From Gnetum montanum (lineage: Eukaryota > Streptophyta > Gnetopsida > Gnetales > Gnetaceae), in NCBI GenBank assembly GCA_015680685.1, contig MNCI01000970.1:746179-795242 (forward strand): a stretch of DNA of 49,064 nt. The letters run 5' to 3'. Positions 1 to 12,859 of the stretch are shown here, one piece after another. The notes beneath the pieces are model-generated. The model made no database searches. It was not told where the DNA came from and saw only the letters and a program-made list of their open reading frames with translations. Position numbers and translations under genes: made by a program. How positions within the stretch are numbered: the stretch's first letter is position 1; each line of letters begins with the position of its first letter.

Positions 1-431
1 TGCTTATCACACGTAGGCTAAATAGGTGCCTCAGTACGACCACTTCGAGCACTTGCGTTACGTGTGGCGATCCCAGTAACGATTAGCGTTTGGTAAGCTG
101 CAGTTGCATAGTTCAGGGTGTGGCTGGTAAGTGGGAACGGATGCTGACGCTAGTTAATTTAGACTTAGATCTTAGTTAGAGTTAGTTTAGTTTTCTCAAC
201 CCTTTCTCCTGGTAGCATAGAAGATAAGCTGAAAATACCAAAAAAATCACATACCTCAGACTTGCTTAACCATACACCGTGACATATACAAGCAATCCTG
301 GGAAGACAACGAGCGATTAACCCCAAGTGTTTCTTGTGGCGTTAAGGCATTTAGTCTGCGGAGTTTGACCAGATCGCACGTGTACGCTCGTATTCGTATG
401 GTGGAGTGTAGGGGTACCTCGCCACTCATCA
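1..431 (+). mobile_element. 3' part of an Athila-like LTR, cut by the window start
   Basis: It ends in the family terminus CTCATCA at 431 and matches the 3' halves of the LTRs of E1-E4 (TTTGGTAA, GGGAACGG, CATACCTCA blocks). The next bases, 433-450, look like a decayed primer-binding site (about 12 of 18 positions agree with the E4 site), so it may be a 5' LTR rather than a solo LTR. No gag follows. It keeps more CG dinucleotides than the other LTRs, so it may be a younger copy. The closest relative here is the inverted fragment at 48851-49064. Confidence 0.85.
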
Positions 432-3179
432 TTAGTTACACTGTCAAAGTTAGTATCCTAAGGGAGGTAGAAAGGTCATTAAAAGTATAGGAAATGTAGC
501 CAAATAATTATTGGCTGACCAAATTGAATAGTTAAAGTGTCAGTTGGTGAACTATATTTGAAAAAAAAAACAAAGATTTATACCAATCCAATCAGCAATT
601 AGATCATTTCGTAGTAGACATCACTCATCATGAAAAATCATAATCTTATCTTGATAAGGTATATGATACTTGTGAGAACAAACAAGATAAGAGAGAATTC
701 AAGCATAAGGATTACAATGTAAAATGTGCTCGTAAGATCCCTATTCAATGAAAGAAAACATCTACTATGTCCATCTTGGGCTTTGGACTAGCATGAACAT
801 TGATACCCATGTATCCTAAGAGAATTGCAAAATAGAAATGTTGATGTCTTGTGTCTGCAAGATGCCTTGCAATGGGAATTTCTATACCAATTTCAATCTA
901 ATTTTAGAAAGATAGGATTTGAAGGTATCTACAAGAAAAAATATGTTTATAATGATTCTTCCAATGAGTCATATTGAATCGCCTACTATAAGAACCTTAG
1001 CATGGATGGTTTATTGATCTTCTACAAAAGTGCCATGTTTGAGTTGATACAAAAGTCTTAGTGAAGATTAGAAGACATGATTTTTGAAATTCCAAGACTC
1101 CAAGTCATGGAGAAGAAAGAATGATTGATATTTTAGATTAGCCACATAGCCTTAACATTGGTACTTAATGTAGTCATTAGGAAGATGTGTATGTATGGTC
1201 AACATACATTTGATTACCAACCCAAAATTCTCAAATGTCAACTATTGCTAACTATCTTGATTAACTAGATTGAAAAAAGATCAAAGTATAATTTATTTCA
1301 AACTTATACCATTCTTAATCTAATACCATTCATTCTTTATGAAGACTCCAATGCGAAAGAGAGAAGTGTTCATCAATTCTTAAAGTATAGAAGAGTAAAA
1401 GTATCTTTGGAAGAGGAATTCATCATATCATTCCACTATTGAGTGTATACTTTGTTTACTTCAAATCATCATCAAACAAGTTAAACCTCAAATTAAAAAA
1501 AATGATGCTAATGAATATTGTTCATCAACTACTATAGTTCACCAACTATGCTACCACAACTAAAGAAGATGGAATAACATCTTTTTTCATTGAGATTCTA
1601 GATTATATCTAGTATGATACCTAATTTTTCCAAATTACCAAGTTATTGGAGTTAATTCTTAAGAAAGATATTAAAGAGCAAGATCAAGCTCTACCATCTC
1701 AAACAAGGCTATTCGATCTAATATCTCTTATGGTGGAATACAACTACATTTCTTAATTCTAGAGGTTAATGAAAATTAGGGAGTTTCTTAACTTTACTTC
1801 TATTTCTTGTTCTATTTTTCTTCACGTATATTTCTGAAATAAACAATTATTTTAGGATAATACAAGTTGGAAGAAATGATTTGTCCTACCTTCACTTGGA
1901 TAACTAGATATATGAGTTACACTTCATGTAACCCTAGTTAGAATTGGTGATTGGTGGTTGGTAGACCTTTAATTCACTTTTTTTATTACTTAGAGATTGA
2001 TAAAGTAATATTTATCCTTCCAAATTTTTTCTCACTTATATTTTCATCATTAGAATATGTGGGAGAATCTTAAATTATTTAACCCCATTTCAAAATAAGA
2101 AATAAAAGAATTGAAGTATTGAAGCATGAAGAAAGCACTAGAGCATAAAGAAACACCATTAATATGGACTTGTTCGAGGAAGTACAAAAGCTAAGGAGGA
2201 TAGTTTTTCATGTCCTCATTCCCAAATGAAGTCATTCTGTAATAAAGATGGTGTCACTTCATAACTAATGATGTAATAAGACTCAAAAGAGCAAGTTCTA
2301 ATAACATCTAAAAGAATACATTGTAATAATGAACATATTTCTTGAGGTAACCTATAGGGGTTTAACCTAAGGTATTTATACCTAGGAATTAGAGGTTGTG
2401 CCAACATGGAGTTGTGGAGTCAAAAATCTCAAGTACCAAATGTCAAGTAAAGTAGAAAAGGAAAACTGACCATTCCTTTTGGCTAGTTACAAGTGTAACT
2501 ATGGTGGCAATGTTGAATTGCCTTTAAGGGATAGATGCTAAAGGAAGATAATCCCAAGAAACCATTAGAACATGATCCAATACATTATTTCACATTAATA
2601 AGACATTCTTTTCATTTTCTTCTCCATTTTTACTATTGTCTTTTGTATACATAATGTTGAATGTTATGAATATTTTACATTTACCACGATATCTAAGAAT
2701 AGAATGTCACAATTTAGGATCTTAATATTTATAGTCTTCTTCCAGAGTGGCCTCCACAAGGTCCATCTAGGTACCTTAAAGGATACTTAGTTTATTTTTC
2801 TTTAGTACACATAATCATACCAAGTCATTTATACAAATTTTATAAAGGTTGCCTCCTATCTTCATAGAAATTTGACATAGTCAAGAAATTACCATGTTCT
2901 CCCCTTGTTCCATTCAAAAGAAACTCCTTTTTCTATTAAGTAGGGGAAATAATTATCAACATATGAAGTGGTTTCTTAATAGGAAACTAATGTTTCCTTT
3001 GCAAATAGAATTTTGTCTAGGAATTAATAAAAAAAGAGGAACCACTACTTGGAGTGATGGTACGATGCTTGTTTCTCAAGTTGCAGGACCTTGGCTCAAG
3101 TTTGGATGGAGCCATTCAAAAGTGGTTAAGCTATTTCTTATCCACCATCCTCCCAAGATTCTATCTTGGTAAGATGAGC
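432..3179. other. Unassigned AT-rich sequence
   Basis: I see no gene. Short open frames are isolated and have no recognisable domains. On the minus strand a TATAAATA lies near 2366-2375 and could belong to a decayed LTR, but I could not find a partner LTR. The integrase of the minus-strand element E5 would be expected at about 1900-3180, yet I could not recognise its HHCC or DDE motifs there. Confidence 0.4.
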
Positions 3180-4790
3180 ATTAAGTCTCTAAGTGATGAT
3201 CCTTCTTATAATTAATCAAAAAGAGACTTTCATCATCCTCTTGGTCCTACTAAAATTAAGATAAATGATTTGCAATAATATTTTCTATCCCTATCTTATT
3301 TTTTATGGTGATGCTAAATTCATACAAGATAATAAGTCACCAAATAATCCAAGGGGTTACCTTTGTTTTCTTCACTAAGAATTTGATTACACTATGATAT
3401 GTGTGCATAAAAATTGGATATTCAAGAATATAATACCTAATTTTTTCTAGTGCACACACCACCACCATCAATTTATTATCCATGATGATGTAGGTTAATT
3501 GTACACCTATGATGTTGTAGTTGGTGCAATGGATTAGTAAGGATATTTTTTATTATTCCTCCATATCATCATTTCTCCCAGTGCATAGTTGAATGCATCA
3601 GTCATGATGTGAAAGGGCCTGAACTAGTTAAGTACTCATAGGATGGAAGTGTGCATAAGCATCTACTTCAATATCTCAAATACATGTTTACATTTATCGA
3701 TCTATTTGAATTAAGCATCCTTCTTTGTTAACTTGGTAATCTTGAAAAAATTATCAATGAAGTATCAATAGAATCTTAAATGATCCAGAAATGACATCAC
3801 ATATTTAATGCTTTAAGGTCCACCTTAATCCCATACTTAAAGCATTGTGTTTGAAGATTATGCCATCTTTGATCATTAGGTAACATTTTAATCAATTTAA
3901 TTTTACATTTATCCTCATGTAATGTTTCAACATTTTTTTCAATCTGTTCAATGCTTATCTTACTTAAAATCAAATTTGTATTCAAGAAGGTAATCTAAAA
4001 ATACTAGATGTTGAAATGTTGTAGGAACATTAGACAAACAAAAAATGCATCTTCTTGTATACAAAAGTCCATTAGAACTCATGAATATGGTCTTAACCTA
4101 GTTCAATCTTCAAAGATATCTAGATCTAATTATATCCATAGTATTTTTGCCTTGAAATGAGGTATTAGCTTAGTGGGAAGAGCATTGGCCTGGTAACCCT
4201 AAGTTACAAGTTTGATTCTACTAGGTAACACTAAGTTATAAATTAAAAAAAATTTGTAAAAGGAATTTTGAAACTAGTTTGATAGATCCAAGGTATCTTA
4301 ATGGACATAATTAAATTTTTTTATTTTAGTTTTATTTTCATAAAAAGAAGTAGAATTTGGTCCTAAAGTCAACATGATCATATTCATTAGGCTAAAGTCA
4401 ACATAGATTCCCTATTTGTCACCATTCGTTGAAACAATTGCAAGTGGACTAATTTACTTATTGTTTGCAATTAGATAAATGAACCCTATTTTGAGAATAT
4501 TTTCAATTTATTGCTTCATTACATCTTTTAGATTAGAATTCAATTTATGTTATGGCACTCATTTGAGCTTGATAAATGGATTTGTGTATATATAGTGTTG
4601 ATGTATGCATGGATTAATCCCTATGATCACATCCTAGGACCAAGTGAAAGTTGTTCACCATTTGTTCACTACTTTGATTAACGTTTTCTTCTAATTTGAA
4701 GTGAGATGGACCTTGATTATGACTAGTTTTCATTTTCTAATAAGCATATTCTAGAGATGCATGCTCCACTCAATGGTTCCTTTTTATGCA
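3180..4790 (-). pseudogene. Decayed Athila-like RT and RNase H (element E5), interrupted by a SINE
   Basis: Read on the minus strand, this is the central pol of a copy of the same family as E1-E4. In order: the pre-RT segment with KLVII and VVNKW (about 4790-4650), RT start with IGFIYLIAN-like and SPLAIV (about 4560-4430), YVDF.LMNM, then TTFQHLV (about 4030), then SFLDHLRFY.YFIDNF and LTKKDA (about 3790-3690), RNase H with PFHIMTDA..YALG (about 3620-3540) and IENIIANHLS (about 3230). There are many stops and frameshifts, the RT catalytic loop is missing between TTFQHLV and the connection domain, and a SINE sits inside RT at 4158-4311. No LTRs, gag or integrase could be assigned to it. The family call rests on collinear similarity with E3. 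Confidence 0.8.
4158..4311 (+). mobile_element. tRNA-derived SINE, copy 1
   Basis: The tRNA-like head has an A box TAGCTTAGTGG at 4166-4176 and a B box AGTTTGATTCT at 4209-4219, the internal RNA polymerase III promoter spacing of tRNA-derived SINEs. A non-tRNA body follows (TAGATCCAAGG.ATCTTAATGGAC). The same head and body occur in reverse at about 47641-47792, so this is a dispersed family and not a tRNA gene. It lies inside the minus-strand RT of E5. I could not define a target duplication. Confidence 0.8.
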
Positions 4791-6896
4791 TATCCTAGTT
4801 CAGAAAAGCTTTTGCTTTATATTTACAAGTGCAGAATGATAATATGTACAAGTTTAAATGAAGTCATAGAGATAAAAAGAGGTAGCTCAAGTTCTTGGCT
4901 CATTATTTTGTTACGCAATATGTTGCCAACTTTTGTCATACTTAAGCATCATTACATCCTCTATAATTATTTCAGATGTACCTATAATCAAATTATTTTA
5001 GGTATGAGCTAAAAAGTGTTGAGATGATGCCTTCAAATAAGATATCTACATAGTATGATTTTCATTCTTAATTGAATTAATTATAATTATTCCAATTTTT
5101 CATAACAAGTAATCCATACCTAATCCATATGCACATATATTACCTGAGTTTTGTAGTAAGTTGTAGTGATTTTGAAATTTTATAAATATATATTAATTGC
5201 AAGATATAAGAATTTATTTAAATATGATAATATTTAATGAAAGTCATAAGACTTGCATTTTACATATAATTATCTTTGCTATCAACCAAAGTTAATGGAA
5301 TAAAAGGTTTTCACTAAATTATAAATAATTAAGAAAGGAATTCCTAATATCTGATTGTGATTCTCGAATAAGTTCTAAGATGAGGTTTCTATCTAGCATT
5401 AATGATGCATGAAGCATTGAACCAGAAACATGGACTTTGCATTGAGCCCTTTTTAAAAATTTTTTTTCTCATGTAAAGAATATAATAAAATTTTAGATGG
5501 TAAAATATCAAAAAATTTAAGTTTGTTGGTCTAAAAATTTGAGTTTCTTGGCCGTAGCATACTAGATTCATCCCCATGATATCATCGAACTTCCAAACAC
5601 TATAATTTCATAGGAAAACAAATAAAACTTGATAAAGATGATAAATCCCTAGGTGAATAAGTTTATGAAATGAAATGAAAGTGACACACAAATGAAAAAA
5701 AAGAGCTAGAATCATGAAATTTTTTTAAACTTAATAACAAAGTAATTATGGAATGTATATAAAAACTTAGTATTGAAAACTTAGAAGGGAGGATGAATAA
5801 GTTCCCAATTAAAATCATACCTGCCACATAACACATAAAATTTTATGTGGTTCCCCAACTTGGGTACTTACACACTTGTATGGTAGAATCCATGGATACC
5901 TTGAAACTTTGTTTCTCTACTAAATGTAGTTTGAAGGGCACCACACCCTATACAAGCACTGAGCTCTGCATTGGAGTGTTTTGTCACTATGAAACCACTT
6001 AACCTCGCAAGGCTTCAACAAGCTTAGAATGTGATTTCAAGGATCCCACAATCTTTACAAAATCAATCTCCACTCCAGAGTTTTTTGGTGGTAGAACACC
6101 ACTTAATTGCACAAGATCTTGATAAGATCTATATAGCTACCTTCTTGCAAGAAGCACATCAACCTCTTAGGGCACAAGAAAAAGAAAAGATACAAGGAAA
6201 GAACATAACTATAATCATAAGTCCTTGTCGTTGAAGCTCAATTTAACATATAATTAACATACAACCAAGCAAATGATGTGATAATGAAGGACAAGAGTAC
6301 AAGAGCATAGATTAGAAAATGATTACTTCAATGTTAATAACACTTGCTTAGTTCCCAAGAACTTGGCTTCTTCTTACAACTTCAAAGTTTCCAAAAATCC
6401 CTCAAAATTCATGCAATGGCTACCCAACGGCTAGTGTAGATATCTCCTTTGAAGTTGGGATGTCTACCTAAGATTTGCCTCAATTTTGGAGAGGCATCTC
6501 ATTCTAAAGTGAAATGTCTCTAGGGAAACATCTACTTTCAGATGAATACATCTACTATTTTTGATATACATCTACTTGTGATTTCTTTCTTTTTGGTAGA
6601 GATGTCTTCTCAATTATTTGAACTTTGGTTCTTGAGGCCTCCTCTCGTTAATTTGGCTTCTTCCCAATCCTTGGAGCATCTTCATTTGGATTTTAGTCTT
6701 CAATTTCAGTCCATGCTTTTTCATGCTCTCATCTTGGCTCATAAGGTCTTCACTTTGTTAATTCGTCTAGACCTTTTTTTCCTTGAGTCCTTAGTCCTTA
6801 TGTTGAGTTCTTGTTTATGTCATGTAAACACATCATCTGCAACAAACATTCTTTGTTCTCCATTTTCCTTAAGGTTTTGTCATACCAAAAGATCTA
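4791..6896. other. Unassigned sequence upstream of E1
   Basis: No gene is supported. A perfect 18-base palindrome CACATAAAATTTTATGTG lies at 5832-5849. Around 5830-6230 the text resembles a repeat body (GTGGTTCCCC and ACCTCGCAAGG blocks), but no ends were found. The longest open frame begins at 6542, runs into the 5' LTR of E1, and has no recognisable domain. Confidence 0.4.
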
Positions 6897-7760
6897 TGAT
6901 GAAGTGTATTTTTGTTAGCTTTGATATTAGAGCCTTGATATCGGATACCCAATATCAAGGACCAAGAAGTAATGTCAAATATCCGATATCGCAGGATGTG
7001 TGTTGGCCTAAAAATATAGGGCTTGGGCACATGTTTTGGGCATAAGTTTTTTCATAGCATAGTAGAGGTCTTATAGTTTCTTTTCCATAGAGTTAGAATA
7101 TTTTCCAAATTGCCCACAATAAGAGTTATTGAGTGTACAGATCTTTATTCGAGCACTTTTGTATTTGAGTATGACAGTGTGTGCAACAATAAAGATGAGC
7201 TTTCTGATAAATCTTATAGCACCTTGGCTAGATTAATTATTTTATTTTTACATTTAATGCTTTACAACATTTTATTTAATGCTTCCAAGTAATTAAGCTA
7301 AGTTAGCTAAGTTAAATAATAATAAATTAAGTACATAAGTATGACTATTTCAAGCTTGCACATGATGCTTGGTAATCCCAACAACACTTAACATTTGGTA
7401 ATCTAGCAGCGTTATACATGTTTAGGATGTGTACAAAAAGTGGACTGAATACTTATGTTAGGATTAGTTAGAGATTAATGAGTTAGTTATATTAAATTAG
7501 CCATTAAATTATTTCATTCCTTTATTTTAAGCACCAACAACATAAAAAATAAAAAATAATAAAAATCTTGTGCTCTAATTACACTTAACCATACAAATAA
7601 GCTTTACAAGTGTAGTTGGAAAGAAAAAAATTATCATGATTAGATTTCACCTCCTAGAACCAATGTAGTTAAGAACTTAAGGTCTATGGAATTCGACCAG
7701 ATTACATGTGAATGCTTATAATTTGTATGATTGGGTGTAGGGTATATTGGTCTCTCATCA
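6897..7760 (+). repeat. E1 5' LTR
   Basis: It starts TGATGAAG and ends CTCATCA. U3 holds GATATCGGAT at 6937-6946 and its inverse ATCCGATATC at 6981-6990. The TATA position reads TAAAAATA (7009-7016), weaker than in the other copies. The match to the 3' LTR begins at GTATTTTTGTTA and continues to the end. Confidence 0.85.
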
Positions 7761-7761
7761 T

Positions 7762-7779
7762 TAATGCCATTTTCGAGGA
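7762..7779 (+). promoter_or_regulatory. E1 primer-binding site, mutated
   Basis: It starts one base after the LTR. It reads TAATGCCATTTTCGAGGA and compares with TGGCACCATTGCCAAGGA in E4. The family site resembles the tRNA-Asp primer site of Athila elements. Several mismatches make priming unlikely. Confidence 0.7.
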
Positions 7780-7922
7780 CCTTTAGTTTGTTATGTGTGC
7801 TATTTAAGATTTAGTGAACAATTATTAACATCATTGGAATGAACTCTAAAGTCATATAATACATAAAAGTAACTACAAAAATTATAAGAAAGCACATTGC
7901 ATTTTTTGTTTTCTAATACAAG

Positions 7923-10440
7923 ATGTCTTCTTCTCACAGAAATGATTCTCTATCTAAGTTTGATGAAGTAAATCTATAGGTGTCCTAGCAACACAGAGTG
8001 ATATATGCTTAGCCTGATGAGTATGTAACTAATTTCACCTTCATCCTACACTAGGACAAATAACTACAGTGGTAAGACATGGAGGACAACATTATGTTGT
8101 CACCCAATTGATCCATTCTTGTGATGCTCCACCAAACTCTTATGTGGTTGGGCATCTAAGGACTTCATGCTAAATATGTTTTGTAGGATACTGACACCAA
8201 GGATTATCATCCCATTGATGAAAAACATATGAGGAATTGAAATTTAGTGCAACATCACAAATCTACAAAGGGGAAGTGGTACAATGATTTTCCATTCCTA
8301 ATATATCAAAAAGATGGTGGATAACCCTTCTTTGGGGATTTTCCATACAAAGAGACTCCTCTCTTTGACTTCAATGAAGGAGGTCAAAACCAAAACTTGT
8401 AGTCCATGATACATAATCCTAGTTTTGGTAAGAATAAATTGCATGACAAAGGGAGATCCAAAAAGGAGAGTCATGGTAGGGATGTAGGTAAGTAGCATAA
8501 TCACGATCATGGCTGCAACCATAGAAGAGGGAATGGTAGGCACCATGATGGTGCTAGTCCTCCTTCCTCTTCACCTTCATAGTTATCTTCTTCCTCTTCT
8601 AGCTTTGAATGCAATTGTAGGGAATACAATCATGATGGAGGTGACAGATGTGACTAAGACGATTATAGGGACCATTGGGCAAGTCAAGATCTAGGGTGCA
8701 AGCATTCAAGAGAGGCCTATCATCACAAACAAAGGGATAGTAGAGGGCATCATAGGCACCATGGCCATGACAAGGGCCATAGATATGATGAGCTTTTGCT
8801 TGTTACTCAAAGCATGCTAAACATTACATAGGTGATGAGAATTCCTACAAGGCATATAAAGGATAATTGAATTAAGAGGTTAGACATGAATAATATTTGA
8901 AAAGTTGAAGGAGGATATAACTCAAATCCGCAGAATCATCTTTAGACCTTTCATAATGCATGTGCCTTACAAAATGTGGAGAAAAATTGGCAAAAGCTTA
9001 AGTTGTTCCCAAGGACACTTATTAAGGAAGCAGAGAGTTGGTATTAGTTCCTAGAATTGGAATCCATCAAACAATGAAGTACAATGTTGACAAATATCAT
9101 ACATACTCTCGAGTGTCCAACTTGAGGAGGTGGATCCAAGGATGAAAACAAGGGATGCATGAACCCTTGGATGCAGCCATGGACTGATACTATTCTTTAT
9201 TACATAAGAATCTTGATCATGGTTACTCTCGATAGGAACAAATTTGCCATATCATAGATGGACTCTGATTAGGAACAAGGAGAACTCTTGCAGTCTATGC
9301 CCAAGGGAAATTATTAGAACTAAGAGCCCATCAGATTCGAAGGCTAATTGAGTAAGTAGCAAAGGAATAAGGTAAGTTGAAGAAACAAGAAAGTGTACAA
9401 GAATATAATAGGGACCCTTCCATTAGAAAGAGGGAGGTCCATTTTTATGATAGTGAGGAGGAGTCACCACTTGATGAGGTGGTGAAAAAAAAGGCCTTGT
9501 TGATCAAAAAATCTATGTCTAAAATGTTAGCCAAGATAGATAAAATGTGGGATTCATTGGATGAAGAATTCCAAACTACTCTAAAAATTGTAGAAGAATT
9601 AAGAGAGTAGAGTAGTGATCATGATCGTAGGTGGTGGAAAGATGCTGAACATGCCAACCAAAGGGGTAAGGGTAAAGCTACTACAATAGAAGAAGCTGTG
9701 GAGATAGAATTAGATGATGATGGTGGATGTGACATCTACCAATATGAATATCCTAAGAGATGTTGCCCTATCATGTCACACTTACAAGAGTCTAGGATGT
9801 ATGCTCTAAATCCTAGATTGGCAAGAAGGCAAGCACCTAAAAGATTACCTTATCCTCAAGGTAATCCCAAGTAGTTCCACGAACAGAAACAAGCCTATTA
9901 ACCAAGTGAAGATTCACCACAACCGTATGAGTAGTACCAGGAGTGGCAACACCTATAGTCATGGGGGATGCCACCATTAAGGCAGTAATACCCTTACACA
10001 TAACCAGATCCATATGGGTACAATGTTCAACAATCCATTTCTTCATGTGACCCTTCTAGTCACACCACCTTCCAACATCACTACTACCCTTTAGAGTATT
10101 GCAAAACTCATTCCCCATCTACTAAATGGGAAACTCCACATCCATATTACCCTCCTCATCCTTCTACATATGTTCCTCACCCTCAACCTAGTTACCTCTT
10201 TCTTCATCAATGCAGGAAGAAATTTTGCTTTAGCTTCAACAACATAATGCAATGATGGCTATTAACTTATAGCCAACTCCTTAGCTAAGTGGTTTGGAAA
10301 CTAGATCATGAAAGAGACCTTTCTTCTAATCCAACAACTTAAATAAACCCTCACATACACCTGTAGCTGGAAACCTTGCTTCTCCATCTCCTTTTGCATC
10401 TAATCCATTCGAGTCCCCTTCAAACCAAACACCTCCCAAA
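7923..10440 (+). pseudogene. gag: E1 gag, degenerate
   Basis: This is the remains of the capsid/nucleocapsid gene. The ATG at 7923 opens MSSSHRND, matching MSSSSHKS in E4. Collinear blocks follow: NFTFILH (about 8030), a His/Arg and Ser/Pro-rich stretch (8500-8600), the retrotransposon gag core with RLDMNNI, ALQNVE, KLFP (about 8880-9120), an acidic helical region left open at 9377-9610, a decayed zinc-knuckle-like motif at 9728-9763, and a Pro/Gln/Tyr-rich tail to about 10250. The second Cys and the His of the knuckle are both Tyr. Stops are mostly TAG or TAA at places where related copies have Gln or Trp. Confidence 0.8.
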
Positions 10441-11166
10441 GTGCATATTGTCATGTTCACTCATGCAGTAACCAATTGGATAAAGGCTATCCACTTTCCC
10501 AAGAAACTATCTAATCCTAAAAGTCCCCTCATTTACCTCCACATCATTGTGAATGAGCCTTACAAGGCTCTTTTGTATTTAGGTTCTAGTGTTTATTTGA
10601 TTTCCCATGAGATGTATAAGGCCTGGAACATGCCTTCACTTAAGAAGAGCAACATCAGTCTTAAGTTGGTTGATTAGTCCATCACTGTTCTTTTGGGACT
10701 AGTGGAGGACATCATGACCACCACTTGTGGGTGGTCCTACCCTATCGATTTTCTAGTGATCTAAGTAGACAAGTGCAAGGGGGACTTCCCAATCATTATG
10801 AGAAGGACATGGCTAAGTATTGTTGATGTGAGAATGGACATCTAAGATCATTTTCTCAAAATCTCTAAATTAAATGCATTTAGAAACATCAAGAGGAAGA
10901 AAGTCCCATGCATCGTGTATAGTGATATAAGATGCAACTGTGTGCAGAAACTATGGGTTGTTAATAGTGTATCTATCAAAAGATGTAGTCAGTGTGTTGG
11001 CATGTCTGAAATTCAAAGGTGTCTGTATGCAACAATCACAAAACATAAGGGCACCGAGTGGTTGATAGTTAATCTTGGAAGTAGCACACTTTACATGGAA
11101 CTTGCTGAGAGCATAACATGTGCCTACGTAGAAGGCATGGATGAATTGGAGCAAGTCCATCACTAA
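10441..11166 (+). pseudogene. E1 protease region, degenerate
   Basis: This is the aspartic protease domain between gag and RT. THAVTNWIKA opens it, then come LIYLHI, KALLYLGSSVYLIS (the active-site loop), ISLKLVD, GLVEDI, GDFPIIMRRTWLS and KKVPCI. The catalytic Asp-Ser-Gly of the family (intact in E4) reads Tyr-Leu-Gly here, so the enzyme would be dead. A TAG at 10675-10677 replaces a CAG that E4 keeps at 43901-43903. The C-terminal linker (CYATITK, ELEQVHH) leads towards RT. Confidence 0.8.
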
Positions 11167-11221
11167 CTCTTTGATAATGTACATGATGATACCTATTGGG
11201 AAGAGTTCAAAATTTCTAAAA

Positions 11222-12720
11222 CTTTAAACAAAAGCCCCTTGAGCTAAAAAATCTACCTGTTGGCATGGAATATTCATTCTTGAAGAATGGGAAGCTGGTA
11301 ATAATCAATGCAAATCTTACTTTTGAGTAGAAATAGATGTGTCTAAATGTCGTTAACAAATGGCCAATAGTTTTTACTTGGTCATATCCTAAACTCATAG
11401 GGTTTAATGCTAGGATATGCTAGCATCATATCCACACTTATTCAGTCATGAAGCCAAAGAGATAGCCATAGTGGCAATTAAATCATAAATTGAAGCAAAT
11501 CATCAAAGAGGAAATAGAACAACTCTTTAAGGCTAGGTTTATCTATCCTGTTGCAGATAGTGAGTGGGTTAGTACACTCATGATTATGCTAAATGAAGAT
11601 GGTAAGTGGTGGGTCTACATCAATTTTTAGTTATTGAATATGATAACATTTAAAGATGATTGTCCATTGCCATTTGTGGATTAGGTGTTGAATACTATAA
11701 CTAGGCATTGGTATTACAACTTTCTGGATGGCTATAGTTACTATAACCAAATCCAAATTACTTTAGAGGATTAGGCCAAAACAACATTTACGAGTTCATG
11801 GGGAACTTTTGCATATCGAAATATGCCATTTGGCATGTGCAGTGCTCTTGCCACATTCCAACACCTAGTCTTAAATATTTTTAGCAGTAGATCAATAACA
11901 AGGTGGAAGTCTTCATGAATGACTTCTCCACCATGGGGCTACATTTGAGCAAGCCTTGGACTATCTTGAGTAAGTGCTCAGAAGATGTGTGGAGACCAAT
12001 CTTCAACTTAATTGGTAGAAGAGCCATTTGATGGTCTAGGAAGGCATTGTATTAGGGCACAGAATCTCACAAGCAAGGATTGAGGTTCACCTTGAAAAGA
12101 TTAGGGTCTTTCAAAGAATTACCCATCAACCAGAAACTATAAAATATATCTGGTCATTCCTTGGACACACTAGCTACTACCAATGATTTATAGATAACTT
12201 TTCTAAGATCACAAAATCATTGGTTAAGCTAACAAAGAAAGATGCTCCATTTTTTTGGACCAAGGAATGTGAAAATGCATTCCAACTACTAATAGATAAA
12301 CTTTTAGAAACTCTAGCTCTATAGACAACCAACTAGTCCAGACCATTTCACATCATGATGGATGCATCATATTATGCCTTGGATGCTATGCTTACATAGT
12401 TGGATGACAAGAAATGTCCATATTACATCCACTGCACAAGTTGAAGCATTGTGGGTGCATAGCTAAACTACACCACCATTGAAAAAGAATTGATGATAGT
12501 GGTGTTTGCATTAGAGAAATTCAAGCACTATGTGCTTGGAGATAAAGTATTTGTGCACATGGACCATAATGAAATTTGCTTCCTAATGAACACACCAATG
12601 GTGAATCCCTGTGTCATATAGTGGCTGGTGATCTTGTAGAAATTCGATCTAACGATGGTAGATCAAAAGGGAATTGAGAATGTGGTCACTGATCACTTGT
12701 CTTGATTACGATGGGACAAC
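11222..12720 (+). pseudogene. pol: E1 reverse transcriptase and RNase H, degenerate
   Basis: The pre-RT segment is followed by FIYPVADSEWVS, FLDGYSYYNQIQI, FAYRNMPFGMCSA and VEVFMNDFS at 11906-11929, then the RNase H part with PFHIMMDASYYALDAM, LNYTT, EKELMIVVFALEKF.HYVLG, and GIENVVTDHLS at the end. The catalytic Asp pair of RT (FMDD in Athila-like elements) reads FMND, so the first Asp is lost. Many TAG/TAA stops and frameshifts occur. FMDD-type RT and KGIEN.V.DHLS are the main grounds for the Athila-like call. Confidence 0.85.
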
Positions 12721-12859
12721 AAATAAGAGAAAAGGCCACTATCTAATTAATTTCCCAATGAAATCCTCTTTGCCAAGGCTATAACTAAAATTATCCACTA
12801 AGCCTAAATGGTACGATGGCACTCTCACATATCTTTTCACTCAAAAGATGTCATAAGAG

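Noticed and set aside
2894-3172. 92-codon plus-strand open frame
   Set aside because: No family pattern, and it lies beside the minus-strand pol remnant. Probably chance.
4158-4230. Possible tRNA gene
   Set aside because: The head has A and B boxes but mismatched stems and a SINE body, and a second copy exists in reverse. It is a SINE head.
6542-7045. 167-codon open frame
   Set aside because: It has no recognisable domain, runs into the E1 LTR, and has simple-sequence-like hydrophobic composition. Not supported as a gene.
10675-10677. UAG recoding or read-through in the family, since TAG stands at the same place in three copies
   Set aside because: E4 has CAG there, many other stops and frameshifts exist, and CHG deamination explains it more simply.
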